Positions 42,142 to 50,853 of a stretch of 64,000 bases of DNA are shown in pieces. The stretch is from the NCBI RefSeq assembly GCF_002788215.1, contig NZ_CP024845.1, positions 1,178,001 to 1,242,000 of the forward strand. The letters run 5' to 3'. The notes under the pieces were generated by a model. The model made no database searches and was not told where the DNA came from. It saw only the letters and a program-made list of their open reading frames with translations. Position numbers and translations under genes: made by a program. The DNA comes from Halohasta litchfieldiae (GTDB lineage: Archaea; Halobacteriota; Halobacteria; Halobacteriales; Haloferacaceae). Every line of letters begins with the position of its first letter. The first letter of the stretch is position 1.

Positions 42142-43416
42142 ATGAGCAACAGAGTACTGGCAGATAAGACAACTATTCCGGAGACAATCTGCGAACGTGA
42201 ACAGTGGGTCTGCTGGAAGAAAACTCAACGAGATGGCAACACAACAAAAATACCGGTAACTCCTGGAGGTGGTGGGTTCGCATCGTCGACTGACCCCGAG
42301 ACATGGGCTGGTTTCGAAATCGCCCTCGAATACGCCCGAACAGGGAAGGCCGATGGCGTGGGATTCGTCTTTACTGACGACGATCCGATTGTCGGCGTCG
42401 ACCTCGATGACTGTCGCGATCCCGAGACTGGTGAGGTCGACTCTGAGGCCCAGGACATCATCGAACGGCTCGACTCCTATACAGAAATCTCGCCGTCTGG
42501 AACCGGCTATCATGTGCTCATCGAAGGCGAACTCCCCGAAGGCCGAAACCGACGGGGACACATTGAACTGTACGACAGGGCTCGGTTTTTCACCGTCACC
42601 GGAGAGCACATCCAGGAGACTCCGACCCACATAGCGCGTCGACAAGACGCACTCGTGGCTATCCATCGTGAATACGTCCAAAGGTCCAGCAGTGATGAGA
42701 AGTCCAACTCACCGAATCGTGGGGGATCTGAGGACCAGTCAGACACCATTGATAGTACTGACGCTACGGTCGACAACGCGAACGCTGATCTCGATGATGA
42801 GAAACTCTTGGAGAAAGCTCGGCGTGCTTCAAACGGACCGAAGTTCGAGCGACTCTGGGGAGGGAACACTGGTGGATATGAAAGCAACTCTGAGGCCGAT
42901 ATGGCCTTGTGTTGTTTACTGGCTTTCTGGAGTGGCGGTAACCAGAGACAAATGGATCGGTTGTTCCGTCAGTCGGGCTTGCTGCGTGAGAAATGGGATG
43001 AGGTCCACTTTGCCGATGGGTCGACCTACGGTGAGAAGACTATCGAGAGAGCGATTTCGAACACCTCGGAGTTCTACGATCCTGGTCGTGGGAACCAATC
43101 CAAGCAATCTCAAATCACGAGTGAACCATCGGGTGAGGCTACCACTGATGTTGGCGTTGTCGTAGAGGAATCAACACGTAGTCAGGCGTATCTCACCGAG
43201 AAAAATCGACTCTTGGCCGAGCGTGTCGACGAACTCGAAGCCACGCTTGAACAGAAAAACGAGCGTGTCGATGCACTCGAAACTGAAAATCAACGACTCA
43301 AAGATGAGCTGACCAGTCGTGATCAGGAGACACAACCAGTTCTCCAGGAAGACGTAGAGGAGTCTAGCACAGACTCTATGTGGAAACGGACTAAGCAGCG
43401 GTTCTCACGTAGATAA
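42142..43416 (+). CDS. Primase-polymerase-like protein (NrS-1-type N-terminal domain) with coiled coil
   Basis: 424 residues. Residues 10-170 (QWVCWKKTQRDGNTTKIPVT, KADGVGFVFTDDDPIVGVDL, DDCRDPETG, YTEISPSGTGYHVLIEGELP, IELYDRARFFTVTGEHI) match the prim-pol domain found in NrS-1 phage polymerase and in plasmid/virus replication proteins, with catalytic-like Asp residues in VGVDLDD and the SPSGxGxH motif. A middle helical domain follows (SEADMALCCLLAFWSGGNQR), then a coiled coil (about 350-405). No helicase domain. It follows the coupling ATPase; a role in priming the transferred strand or replicon is likely. Confidence 0.82.
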   Translation: MSNRVLADKTTIPETICEREQWVCWKKTQRDGNTTKIPVTPGGGGFASSTDPETWAGFEIALEYARTGKADGVGFVFTDDDPIVGVDLDDCRDPETGEVDSEAQDIIERLDSYTEISPSGTGYHVLIEGELPEGRNRRGHIELYDRARFFTVTGEHIQETPTHIARRQDALVAIHREYVQRSSSDEKSNSPNRGGSEDQSDTIDSTDATVDNANADLDDEKLLEKARRASNGPKFERLWGGNTGGYESNSEADMALCCLLAFWSGGNQRQMDRLFRQSGLLREKWDEVHFADGSTYGEKTIERAISNTSEFYDPGRGNQSKQSQITSEPSGEATTDVGVVVEESTRSQAYLTEKNRLLAERVDELEATLEQKNERVDALETENQRLKDELTSRDQETQPVLQEDVEESSTDSMWKRTKQRFSRR

Positions 43417-43495
43417 GACGAGTCGACTCGCCAATATTGAATAATATATGCGACCCTAGGAAAGATATTTTTGCTATGGGGGCGAATTAGTAGCA

Positions 43496-43999
43496 ATGAC
43501 CGATATCAACGAACGGATGGTCGACGAGTGGGTGGAGTCGACTACGGCCCGAGAGCGCATCAAAGAGATACTCGAGGAGACAACCACCTATTCGAAAGTA
43601 AGCGCCATTGCAGACCGCGCTCGCGTGAGCGAACCGACTACCAGAAAGTACCTCAATGAACTCGTCGAGGAGGGGATCGGCACCACCGAACAGGACGGCC
43701 GTACTACCCTGTACAAACGCAATCAAGGTCGACTCGTCGATAGACGGATCGAAGAACTGCGCACGACGTGTTCACACCAAGAACTGGTCGAGGCCGTCCA
43801 GGAGATGAAAGAATCAATCGCGGAGTTCCGTGAGACCTACGGCGTTGAGAGTCCCGAGGATCTCGTGATCGAACTCGAACCCGGCGACGAGGGATGGAGT
43901 GATATCGGACAGTGGCAGTCGACACGTCGCAACCTTGCGATTGCGAAGGCTGCTATCCAGGTTGACGAAGCACACCGACTGGCCGAGGCCGAAGTGTGA
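43496..43999 (+). CDS. Winged-helix regulator, paralogue of the 20727 antitoxin-like gene
   Basis: 167 residues. The wHTH (ARERIKEILEETTTYSKVSA, VSEPTTRKYLNELVEEGIGT) and C-terminal motif QWQSTRRNLAIAKAAIQVDE parallel the protein at 20727-21317 throughout. It is followed 47 bp later by a broken homologue of the TumE-like toxin. This suggests an antitoxin whose toxin has been lost, possibly retained as regulator or as protection against the other copy. Confidence 0.8.
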   Translation: MTDINERMVDEWVESTTARERIKEILEETTTYSKVSAIADRARVSEPTTRKYLNELVEEGIGTTEQDGRTTLYKRNQGRLVDRRIEELRTTCSHQELVEAVQEMKESIAEFRETYGVESPEDLVIELEPGDEGWSDIGQWQSTRRNLAIAKAAIQVDEAHRLAEAEV

Positions 44000-44046
44000 C
44001 AGACGACTGAGATCGAGTCGACACGGGTGGCCCTGATTCAGATCTA

Positions 44047-44301
44047 ATGGTACGGGTTCGGACGATCGCCGAGGACTACGAACCACTGGTCACCTCTACT
44101 GAATTCGACGATCTACTCAATCCAGGAGCAGTTCATCTCTATCTCGGCGATGGTATTGAGGCCGAATCCGGTCGATTCGACGTTACCTGGACGACTAAGA
44201 GATATTATTCTATGATTACAGTGCTCTATTATTTGATCGTGGTCTGTTACAGTGTGAATCTATATCGACCAGATACGCAGAGTAGTGTGTTGGCACACTA
44301 G
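44047..44301 (+). pseudogene. TumE-like toxin gene, truncated
   Basis: The first 58 codons (VRVRTIAEDYEPLVTSTEFD, DLLNPGAVHLYLGDGIEAES, GRFDVTWTTKRYYS) align with the intact TumE-like protein at 20236 from its IRDVCDQEEPLATATVDDYL to WTTQGDYK. After YYS the frame turns into unrelated hydrophobic text and ends at 44301. The conserved FHYTD and FPH...HFHP part is missing, so the protein should be inactive as a toxin. Confidence 0.7.
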
Positions 44302-44313
44302 TATTTAAATAAG
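44283..44313 (+). promoter_or_regulatory. Operator and TATA box of the AbrB/VapC operon
   Basis: Perfect 7-bp arms TAGTGTG and CACACTA (44283-44300, 4-bp spacer) abut a TATA box (TATTTAAATAAG, 44302-44313). The ATG at 44333 lies 25-30 bp downstream, so the mRNA is leaderless and the dyad is placed to control TBP/TFB access. Autorepression by the AbrB protein is the simplest reading. Confidence 0.6.
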
Positions 44314-44332
44314 CGGACCATCTTAATTGTGT

Positions 44333-44584
44333 ATGAGCAGTGAACACGTCGACTCCGAGAGCAAGGTGTCGGGGAATCAGGCAAATATCCCCGCTCGTAT
44401 CCGTCGAGAGCTCGATATAGACGACGGTGACAAACTCCGCTGGCAGATCGAAGATGACGGGACACTTCGTGTCCAGATCGTCCAACAGCACACTGGGACA
44501 TTCAGCGAGTTCGAGGGCTACGACGGCGACGAACAAACCGACGTCACCAACGACCATGACGCGTGGGGCGTCGACACCGAATAA
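44333..44584 (+). CDS. AbrB-family antitoxin
   Basis: 83 residues starting MSSEHVDSESKVSGNQANIP. An AbrB swapped-hairpin motif (NIPARIRRELDIDDGDKLRW then DDGTLRVQIVQQ) occupies residues 15-55; the acidic C-terminal tail (GYDGDEQTDVTNDHDAWGVD) likely covers the toxin. The stop codon touches the VapC start (TAAATG). The upstream dyad and TATA fit autoregulation. Confidence 0.88.
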   Translation: MSSEHVDSESKVSGNQANIPARIRRELDIDDGDKLRWQIEDDGTLRVQIVQQHTGTFSEFEGYDGDEQTDVTNDHDAWGVDTE

Positions 44585-45019
44585 ATGCCACGTGCACTCG
44601 TCGACACGACTGTCCTCTTTGCAGCAGCCTACTCCCGCGACGGAGCCCACGACGATGGCCTCGAAATCCTCCACGGAATCGATACCGCTGGGCTCCCCGA
44701 GGCGGTTGTCCTCGATTATGTGCTTGCAGAGACGCTGAACGGACTGACGACACACGCGGGCCACGAGTCAGCTGTCGACTTCCTTGACCGACTCGAAGAA
44801 AACACTCGCTTCCATATTGACTCACTGACTGCCGACACACTGGCAACGGCCAAGGCACTCTTTCGACAGTATGAACGGTTCTCCTTCGTCGACGCCTGCA
44901 TTGTCGCCTATATGCAAACCGAAGGACTGGGCTATCTGTATGCGTTCGACGATGATTTCGATGCAGCCGAAGATGTCTACCGTCTCGACACTGCCACAAA
45001 TCCGTATCAACCCGATTGA
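44585..45019 (+). CDS. VapC-type PIN-domain toxin
   Basis: 144 residues. PIN residues: Asp in PRALVDTTVLFAAAY, Glu in VVLDYVLAETLNGL, Asp in FSFVDACIVAYM and Asp in LYAFDDDFD. This is the full complement of a compact VapC ribonuclease. It directly follows its AbrB antitoxin. Differs from the PIN toxin at 17610 in having no zinc insert. Confidence 0.92.
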   Translation: MPRALVDTTVLFAAAYSRDGAHDDGLEILHGIDTAGLPEAVVLDYVLAETLNGLTTHAGHESAVDFLDRLEENTRFHIDSLTADTLATAKALFRQYERFSFVDACIVAYMQTEGLGYLYAFDDDFDAAEDVYRLDTATNPYQPD

Positions 45020-45153
45020 CACTCGCTGTCTTCCAACTGTGGCGCGATACAGTTGAGACCGGTGACCTTCGATTACTCCAACAGCCGAATCCGCCGTAGG
45101 AACTTCGGTCGGCATACGGAGCTCTCCGTGTTTGTGTTCGTTACGACTCCGCA

Positions 45154-45182
45154 TTTTATCGCCCCCTGAGGGGTGAGGGCGC
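45154..45182 (+). promoter_or_regulatory. Structured leader element, copy A
   Basis: T-rich ATTTTAT, then stem CGCCC (45160-45164)/GGGCG (45177-45181) around the loop CCTGAGGGGTGA. It lies 54 nt (T-tract to ATG) before the gene at 45208. Member of a seven-copy family with paired but different stems and a shared AGGGGTG-like loop. Confidence 0.75.
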
Positions 45183-45207
45183 ACAAAAGACGCCTTCTGT
45201 ACTACCT

Positions 45208-45642
45208 ATGTCGACTGAATACAACCCACAACAGTACCAACTGAATCCAAACCAGACCGACTATACGACCGATCCACCGTGGGCAGATCTCGAACTCACC
45301 GTGCCCAACGATCGGAGCCCGATCTCCATTGTTTCCTTCGTCGAGTGTGTCCTCGTCGAGCTCACCCACGAACCGGTGGCTGCCGAGTACGTTTCATCGG
45401 AGATCTGGGGCGAGAAGCGAACACGATTTTTCGCCGTCGACGATACGGGCGAGCGGTTCCAAAAGCAGTATTCTGATGACCGACTGGGCGAGCATAATAC
45501 GCTGCTCAGTCGTCGACGTGTTCGAAACGCGCTGATCAACCGACTGTCGCGTGAAACTGTGGGAACGAAGCGAGGTATCCAGGAGTCGGTCGAGGAGCCA
45601 GATACCTTCCGTGTGAGGCCGCTTCGGGAGTTGGAACTCTAA
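45208..45642 (+). CDS. Hypothetical protein, first of a three-gene unit
   Basis: 144 residues, acidic and Tyr/Gln-rich N-terminus (EYNPQQYQLNPNQTDYTTDP), then a compact domain (SPISIVSFVECVLVELTHEP and KRTRFFAVDDTGERFQKQYS) ending RVRPLRELEL. No family recognised. It carries the structured leader element and overlaps the next start (TAATG), so it heads a tight operon of three small plasmid-type genes. Confidence 0.72.
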   Translation: MSTEYNPQQYQLNPNQTDYTTDPPWADLELTVPNDRSPISIVSFVECVLVELTHEPVAAEYVSSEIWGEKRTRFFAVDDTGERFQKQYSDDRLGEHNTLLSRRRVRNALINRLSRETVGTKRGIQESVEEPDTFRVRPLRELEL

Positions 45643-45857
45643 TGTTCCGAGAATACGACCACGTTGAGGGCGGCACGCTGGTCTACGATGTTCGAACTGA
45701 ACACCGTGTTCACCTTACTCGTGAAGTCACGATCGGCCGCCAGCTGCTCGGCTTTACGAACGTCAGTGACTGGGACAAGATCCGCTCGGAACTCACCCGC
45801 CGCGGCCATGGTGTCGGCGCAATACACCAGCTTCCCGTCTTCAAGGGTGGTCTGTAA
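45642..45857 (+). CDS. Hypothetical small protein
   Basis: 71 residues, mostly beta strands by eye (GGTLVYDVRTEHRVHLTREV TI, then LLGFTNVSDWDKIRSELTRR). Start and stop both overlap neighbours through TAATG junctions, implying translational coupling with the genes at 45208 and 45857. Function unknown. Confidence 0.65.
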   Translation: MFREYDHVEGGTLVYDVRTEHRVHLTREVTIGRQLLGFTNVSDWDKIRSELTRRGHGVGAIHQLPVFKGGL

Positions 45858-46126
45858 TGGGGCCATTCGATCTCACTGACCGACGAGCGTGTGGTCACCC
45901 GAACGGTCACTGTCCCGAGTGCGGGCAACCGACGCCGTCACTGCGTGCCGAGTACTGCTCGATTGCCTGCCGATATGATTCCCAGGAGGCCCAGAGGTGG
46001 AAGCAGTATGAGCCCCCGAGCCGAGAGTCTACACGGCGGCCGACTGACGCAGAACTCGCCGAGCGAGAACCCGAGCGGCCAGCCCATCCAGAACAAGGAT
46101 ACCGTCGACGGGGACGCCGGGACTAG
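45857..46126 (+). CDS. Small zinc-finger protein
   Basis: 89 residues. The N-terminal Cys/His cluster CGHPNGHCPECGQPTPSLRA then EYCSIACRY gives two Cys pairs plus His typical of a zinc ribbon; the C-terminal half is Arg/Glu/Pro-rich and likely disordered. Last gene of the three-gene unit begun at 45208. Possibly a DNA- or RNA-binding adaptor. Confidence 0.7.
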   Translation: MGPFDLTDRRACGHPNGHCPECGQPTPSLRAEYCSIACRYDSQEAQRWKQYEPPSRESTRRPTDAELAEREPERPAHPEQGYRRRGRRD

Positions 46127-46367
46127 CGAAGAAATCCGTCGACGGAAGCCTCGGTCGCTGTGGTGATATTCTTGTGAGTATGCTTCTGCAAGACTTAGTC
46201 TCTAAGTATAGCAAAAGTGCATTGCTTGACTTCATGTAGAACGTTCTAATTGTGATATCCCAAGGCCCTGTACCTCTCATGAAGACACAATGAGGAGCCG
46301 TCGACATGAAAAGTCAATTGGATAGTATTTCTACGGGTTATATATAGGGTCAAAGTTAGGACATGAT
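46127..46367 (+). promoter_or_regulatory. Intergenic region with a TATA box for the 46368 gene
   Basis: TTATATATAGGG (46337-46348) lies about 25 bp upstream of the ATG, giving a nearly leaderless transcript. CTCAT...ATGAG short arms near 46276-46294 are of unknown meaning. No gene seen. Confidence 0.45.
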
Positions 46368-47162
46368 ATGGCTACGCTGAACTCCCTTCGGCCTGCGATT
46401 AGTGGTCTCATCCGTAATCCAATCCTCTTGGTTATCACAGGGTTATATACACTCTTACAAATTCCTCAACTGGTTCTTCAATCACAGTCTCCATTGATTT
46501 CTGCACTGGTTTCGTTACTGATGACTGGTGTCTTACTCGTCTTGCTTCCGTTCTACCAAGGTGGTCTCATTGGAATGGCTAATGAAGCACTGGCTGGCCA
46601 CACACAAATTAGGTCTTTCATTCAGGCAGGAAAATCAAATTATATTTCACTGTTATTATCATATCTCGTCATACTAGCAGTAAATATTCTGTTTGGAATT
46701 GCCGGATTTGTTTTATTCTTTGCTGGTGGTCTAGGCTTTGTTATTGGGAATGGACAGCCGAGTACTGCAGTAATAGCGATTATCGGTATTCTTGGGCTTC
46801 TCATTGTTGTCGCCTATCTTCTAATCGTCATTAGTATCCAGTTCTACGCCCATGCCATTGTTCTCAGTGATACCAAGATTATTGAGGGATTCAAGTATAG
46901 TGTCAAGCTTGTCCGTCAGAATCTCTTCAGTGTTGCTGGGTATTCTGTTATTATGTTCTTTGGAGGTGCTCTTATTGGCCTCCTAGGTGGGGTGTCGTCA
47001 ATCCTATTTTCACCACAACCCGCGTTAGGCACTGCTCTACCGGATATTTCGTTGCCACTGGTTATTCTTATATTAGCAATCTCTCTGATTTTGACTGCAA
47101 TTTTTGGTGCATTCTACGGTGTATACTCAGTTGCATTCTACCAAAAAATTAACCCAGATTAA
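46368..47162 (+). CDS. Polytopic membrane protein of unknown function
   Basis: 264 residues with about six hydrophobic segments (ILLVITGLYTLLQIPQLVLQ, LLMTGVLLVLLPFYQGGLIG, LVILAVNILFGIAGFVLFFA, IAIIGILGLLIVVAYLLIVI, VAGYSVIMFFGGALIGLLGG, LPLVILILAISLILTAIFGA). The layout, with an amphipathic GGLIGMANEALAGHTQIRSF loop, resembles haloarchaeal DUF7847-type membrane proteins. Codon usage is markedly AT-rich compared with its surroundings, suggesting separate acquisition. Strong TATA box upstream. Confidence 0.75.
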   Translation: MATLNSLRPAISGLIRNPILLVITGLYTLLQIPQLVLQSQSPLISALVSLLMTGVLLVLLPFYQGGLIGMANEALAGHTQIRSFIQAGKSNYISLLLSYLVILAVNILFGIAGFVLFFAGGLGFVIGNGQPSTAVIAIIGILGLLIVVAYLLIVISIQFYAHAIVLSDTKIIEGFKYSVKLVRQNLFSVAGYSVIMFFGGALIGLLGGVSSILFSPQPALGTALPDISLPLVILILAISLILTAIFGAFYGVYSVAFYQKINPD

Positions 47163-47246
47163 AACAGACACCAAATGAAACAACGTGATATGATGGATAG
47201 ATAACTACATCGAATCATTTTCCTTCTTATTGTCTTACAAACACAT

Positions 47247-48272
47247 ATGTCCCTACTACGGTCACATCCGTATGCCGCCACGCTCGTCCTTCTCGTCTTT
47301 GGAGTCGTACTTATCCTCTCGTTTGTCGCCCTCGGGGCGACGGTTTCGGACCCAACGTACTCGATGGAGCCGTTCGATCCAAACAATAACGTAGAGCCAC
47401 TTCGGTACACTCCTGAAGTTCGGCAGTTCAACGCCGATACGCAGCCAACAGCACATGCTGATGCAGTCAATACTGCAATCGAGACTGGTGGGTTCACAGG
47501 CCAACTTGACGGCGATCTCAGCCACATTGATGGAGAAGGATTCTCGTACCTCATCGTCGACCAGGCGGTCTATGAGTATCACTCCGAATCCACCGGCGAT
47601 GAAGTGACGATCACGATGAACCCTATCGATGCTGAAACTGTCGCACACGAAGTTGCAACACCGTACGAAGACGCCTCCACAACGACACGGGAGGCGATCG
47701 ACACCGGCGAACCCGTGACTGGTAAGATAGAATCAGGCTGGATTGTTATCGATGACGGCACCTACTACAGTGCCGAGTTTGTTGAATCAGGAGTGATTGT
47801 CAGCCAGTTCATTGTTAGACCAGTGGGAGCACTGTTGATCTCCGTCGGGGGTGCGTTTACCGCTGCTGGTCTCTGGTTGCTTCAGTCGTTTATTCGTGGA
47901 GAGACCCGCCCACTCAGCGAAAAGAGTGCGGCTGGTGTGGCGCTTGCATCAGGTGGGGTCACGCTAGGTGCAATAACACTGTTCCGATCCGGAACGAGCG
48001 TTCTGATAACCCCCAATAGCATCGTACTTGCCATCGCGACAGGAGTACTGCCACTGATTGGTGTTCTTCTGGCGCGTGAACGGTACCTCAGAATCGGAGT
48101 TATACTCGTCGCAATCCCTATTTTCCTTACACTCTGGACGATTCCGACATTTCTGACATCGGGTGTCAATTCTGGCATCTTATCAGCTGGATTTGCCTTG
48201 TTTGGGCTCTTACTCGTCGGTGTTATCGGATCACCACTCATCGTGTATGGTTATCGGTTTACACCTTCCTAA
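47247..48272 (+). CDS. Membrane protein with an extracytoplasmic domain
   Basis: 341 residues. One N-terminal membrane segment (ATLVLLVFGVVLILSFVALG), an acidic outside domain of about 150 residues, and five to six C-terminal hydrophobic segments from GALLISVGGAFTAAGLWLLQ to LFGLLLVGVIGSPLIVYGY. No family recognised. It follows the polytopic protein by 84 bp on the same strand; the two may form a unit. Confidence 0.72.
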   Translation: MSLLRSHPYAATLVLLVFGVVLILSFVALGATVSDPTYSMEPFDPNNNVEPLRYTPEVRQFNADTQPTAHADAVNTAIETGGFTGQLDGDLSHIDGEGFSYLIVDQAVYEYHSESTGDEVTITMNPIDAETVAHEVATPYEDASTTTREAIDTGEPVTGKIESGWIVIDDGTYYSAEFVESGVIVSQFIVRPVGALLISVGGAFTAAGLWLLQSFIRGETRPLSEKSAAGVALASGGVTLGAITLFRSGTSVLITPNSIVLAIATGVLPLIGVLLARERYLRIGVILVAIPIFLTLWTIPTFLTSGVNSGILSAGFALFGLLLVGVIGSPLIVYGYRFTPS

Positions 48273-49174
48273 GGTATCTTTTCGTGTTCCACTTTCAGGA
48301 TTAGCGATATCCGCACAGATGCGCATACGGTACAATTAATTTTCATATGTGTTGACTGCGCGATCTGAGCGCAACCTGATCCTCTGAACTACGATTATTC
48401 CAACTGTGACAGGTATGGCTTGTCGACATTCTTGCGGTACTCACCCAGTTCAGTCTCAACAATGTGTGCTACTCTTTGACTATGAGTTCAGCAACCAATC
48501 CTCGTTCCACAGAACTGTCATCTCTATCGCGGTTCTGTTCATGTTAATCGGCGGGAAACAGGACAGCCCGACTTCGCCGCTGGGTTCTCATTCAGACCGA
48601 GGAATATGACTTTCTAACTCTGCTCTCTGCTGTACAAGCGCTCGCAGTCTTGCATATCTGTTGTATTGATGATCTAACTGTCGACTGTTGAGACGAGTTG
48701 TATGGCTGGCCTTCTGGTGATCGTGGTCTGGTCTGTATTTGTTGACGGCCCGTCCCGCTCGCTGTCTACCGCCTTCAGCGACGCTCGCGACAGACCATTC
48801 CGGGCTGCGGCGAGCAAGCTCGCCGTTCCGGGCTAAAGTGAATGTGGCTTCGACGCCAGCGGGTATCTCTCGGGGGTTGCGCTGTGCCGTGCTCACCCCG
48901 CGAGACATACTCCGCTGGACGCTTGCTTCAGGCAGACACCGGGTCACTCACTGCGTTCGTGCCCCGAGCCTCACCTCGCTGCGCTCGCTGAGACTGCGCG
49001 CGGTCCTGGATTAGTTTCCTGCTTCGGACACGCTCTCACTCGCGCCCAGCGGCGCTCGTGAAGGCGCGAGCGAGAGCGTGTGATGGTTGAGTTGGTTAAT
49101 CGAGAGAGCCACGGCTGGAGAGTCGTGGTGTCGGAAAAAGACGCCGAGTGAGCGCCTTCGGAGCATATACTCCA
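48273..49174. other. 900-bp gene-free, GC-rich, hairpin-rich region
   Basis: From about 48750 to 49100 the sequence is rich in short CG-containing palindromes (for example GCGAGCAAGCTCGC near 48808, GCTCGC repeats and GCGCGAGCGAGAGCG near 49070). CCACG/CGTGG arms flank GCTGGAGAGT near 49112-49131, just before the OB-fold gene. Reading frames here are arginine-rich shadows. The pattern is typical of untranslated upstream DNA of haloarchaeal OB-fold protein genes and may form an mRNA leader. Confidence 0.45.
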
Positions 49175-50071
49175 ATGAGAAATAGGAATCTAATCAGTAA
49201 TGAAGTTTCGGTCGATGAACAGGCGTTCGAAAATGCAGATGAAGTGACGGTCGACGAGGATGGCTTCGAGGTCGTCGATGAGACTCCTGAGTTCCGGCCG
49301 TCGGTGCAGATGGAAATCCAGGCGAAAGTCGATTCAAACCACCCAGATGCGCGTCTCGAAGCAGGCCCGGATCACATATACGGAAAGACCCTCGTTCAGG
49401 AAGAGCGTATCCAGGGGCGGGAAGCGGAGTTAGCATCGATTAGTGCGAAGGCGGTATTCGGAAGTCAGGAGGGACGAGAAGAGCGGACCCGAGAGATCGT
49501 GGTCAAAGAGACGACGGCGCGGCGTGTGGAGTTCCTGAAGCGGGCGGGCTGTGTGAATCCGATGGTTCATCCAGATCGGGCAGATCCTCGTGAGATGCTT
49601 CCTCCTGAGCAGTTGGGGGCGGTGAACAGAGAGGCGATGCGGTTGGCCGAGAAATTGAATGGCTGGTCGACGGCGGCGATTGGTCGACAGTTGGGTGAAG
49701 CCGTAGTCGGCGGCTTGGATCTGACGAGTGCGGTGGTTGGAACGTTCGAGAAATTACAGACGGCCCCCGGAGCGGTGGTTCCAATCGGGAAGTTGGAGGC
49801 GATCAATCGAGAAGAGGTGAGCATTGCGGGTCGAGTAGTCCAATTGTGGGATTCATCGAGTCCAGCGATTGCCCAGGTGGGACTCATAGAGGATGAGAGC
49901 GGGCGAACAAAATTCACGAGCTGGGTGAAGTCGGATGCGAAGTGGGTCCAGGAAGGCGAGCAGGTGTGCATACACGGAGCGGCTAAGAGCTGGTACCAAG
50001 GGCGCGTGTCGGTGGCTGTGACGGGGTGGTCGACCATTCACACTCCTGAGCGCGGTCGGTGGTGGGAGTAG
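49175..50071 (+). CDS. OB-fold single-stranded DNA-binding (RPA-like) protein
   Basis: 298 residues from the ATG at 49175; the frame is open to 49148. The acidic N-terminus with an imperfect VTVDEDGFEVVDETPEF repeat, the helical middle (AVNREAMRLAEKLNGWSTAA) and the C-terminal OB fold (SIAGRVVQLWDSSSPAIAQV, GLIEDESGRTKFTSWVKSDA, GAAKSWYQGRVSVAVTGWST) match the accessory RPA-like proteins of haloarchaeal plasmids. Expected to coat single-stranded DNA during replication or transfer. No zinc finger is visible, in contrast with chromosomal RPA3-type proteins. Confidence 0.85.
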   Translation: MRNRNLISNEVSVDEQAFENADEVTVDEDGFEVVDETPEFRPSVQMEIQAKVDSNHPDARLEAGPDHIYGKTLVQEERIQGREAELASISAKAVFGSQEGREERTREIVVKETTARRVEFLKRAGCVNPMVHPDRADPREMLPPEQLGAVNREAMRLAEKLNGWSTAAIGRQLGEAVVGGLDLTSAVVGTFEKLQTAPGAVVPIGKLEAINREEVSIAGRVVQLWDSSSPAIAQVGLIEDESGRTKFTSWVKSDAKWVQEGEQVCIHGAAKSWYQGRVSVAVTGWSTIHTPERGRWWE

Positions 50072-50153
50072 CCGGTCGAGGCGGTCTTCTTTTTTTGCTC
50101 TATGCCGGAGCCGACCCAAACCCCACCTCCCCACCCACCGCTCCGTGCTCGCT

Positions 50154-50207
50154 CGGTGAGACTAACCCGTTCGTCTCACCGGTTCTCATTCGCAGGCTCA
50201 CGAGAAC
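50154..50207. other. Tandem hairpins after the OB-fold gene
   Basis: CGGTGAGAC/GTCTCACCG (50154-50181, 10-base loop) is directly followed by GTTCTC/GAGAAC (50182-50207). They may form a terminator between the convergent OB-fold and HEPN genes, or a recombination site. Confidence 0.45.
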
Positions 50208-50252
50208 GCCGCTGTGCGCGCAGCCACGACCTTGACAGCAACGTTAGGTGGG

Positions 50253-50279
50253 AGAGAGTACATTTCGTCTGCTTCAGAT
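50253..50279 (+). repeat. Direct repeat flanking the HEPN/MNT module, left copy
   Basis: AGAGAGTACATTTCGTCTG here is identical to 51675-51693, followed in both by CTTCAGAT or TTCAGAT and then a less similar GTAGACGA/GTCGACGA stretch. The two copies bracket the HEPN/MNT genes at a distance of 1.42 kb. Confidence 0.7.
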
Positions 50280-50355
50280 CATCAGGTGGTAGACGACTCT
50301 CAAAGGTTGGGTAGCGTTAATTCGACGTCGACACTAACGTATTCTGGGCTGGCTG

Positions 50356-50853
50356 TCAGTCGCCAGATTCGCAGATACATTCATGACCTTGTCGAGATCG
50401 GCCTACGATAAACTCGTGAATCTCGCTGGCAAGCTCATACATTGCCTCTGCACGGTCAGCTGCTGCAAGACCATCTTGATAGTACGTCTTCGCCCGGTGT
50501 TCTCGCCACAGGTCAGCTAAATCCTCGGCGACCGATTCAGCGAAAAGCCCGATAGCGGCCGCTTCTCGATACACTCTTGCATGTGTGCCAGGAAGGTCGT
50601 TTGGATCCATTGTTCCTCGTTCGAGCAAGCGAAACTCGACTGTCCGTTCGATTGCGACAAACGAGGCCTCAATCACGAGTGTGTAGTATTCTGCATCCCG
50701 AAGTGTGTCGGCACCGGCGAGCAGTCGACATCCCTTTCGCAACTGGAGGAGTGCAGCATCCTCGACATCAAGGCCTGGTTCGATTTGTGTCGGTCGTCGG
50801 TCGAATGCTGCTTGGACCTCGTTGACTAATTGGTCGATTCGGGTACTACTCAT
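50356..50853 (-). CDS. HEPN-domain toxin candidate
   Basis: 165 residues, all helical. Segments such as AEYYTLVIEASFVAIERTVE and GLFAESVAEDLADLWREHRA then KTYYQDGLAAADRAEAMYEL fit a HEPN domain; a WREHRAKTYY stretch occupies the place of the R-x(4-6)-H RNase motif, though the fit is imperfect. It overlaps the MNT gene by 8 bp, the usual HEPN/MNT arrangement. If active, it would cleave RNA unless blocked or modified by its partner. Confidence 0.78.
   Translation of the reverse strand: MSSTRIDQLVNEVQAAFDRRPTQIEPGLDVEDAALLQLRKGCRLLAGADTLRDAEYYTLVIEASFVAIERTVEFRLLERGTMDPNDLPGTHARVYREAAAIGLFAESVAEDLADLWREHRAKTYYQDGLAAADRAEAMYELASEIHEFIVGRSRQGHECICESGD

Noticed and set aside
41705-42145. 146-codon open frame overlapping the end of the coupling ATPase
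   Set aside because: Basic, Cys/Arg-rich and partly in the wrong frame of a well-supported gene; no domain or start signal.
48739-49014. Arg-rich open frames in the GC-rich region
   Set aside because: Read in several frames on both strands with palindromic CG-rich sequence and no haloarchaeal acidic bias; judged non-coding.
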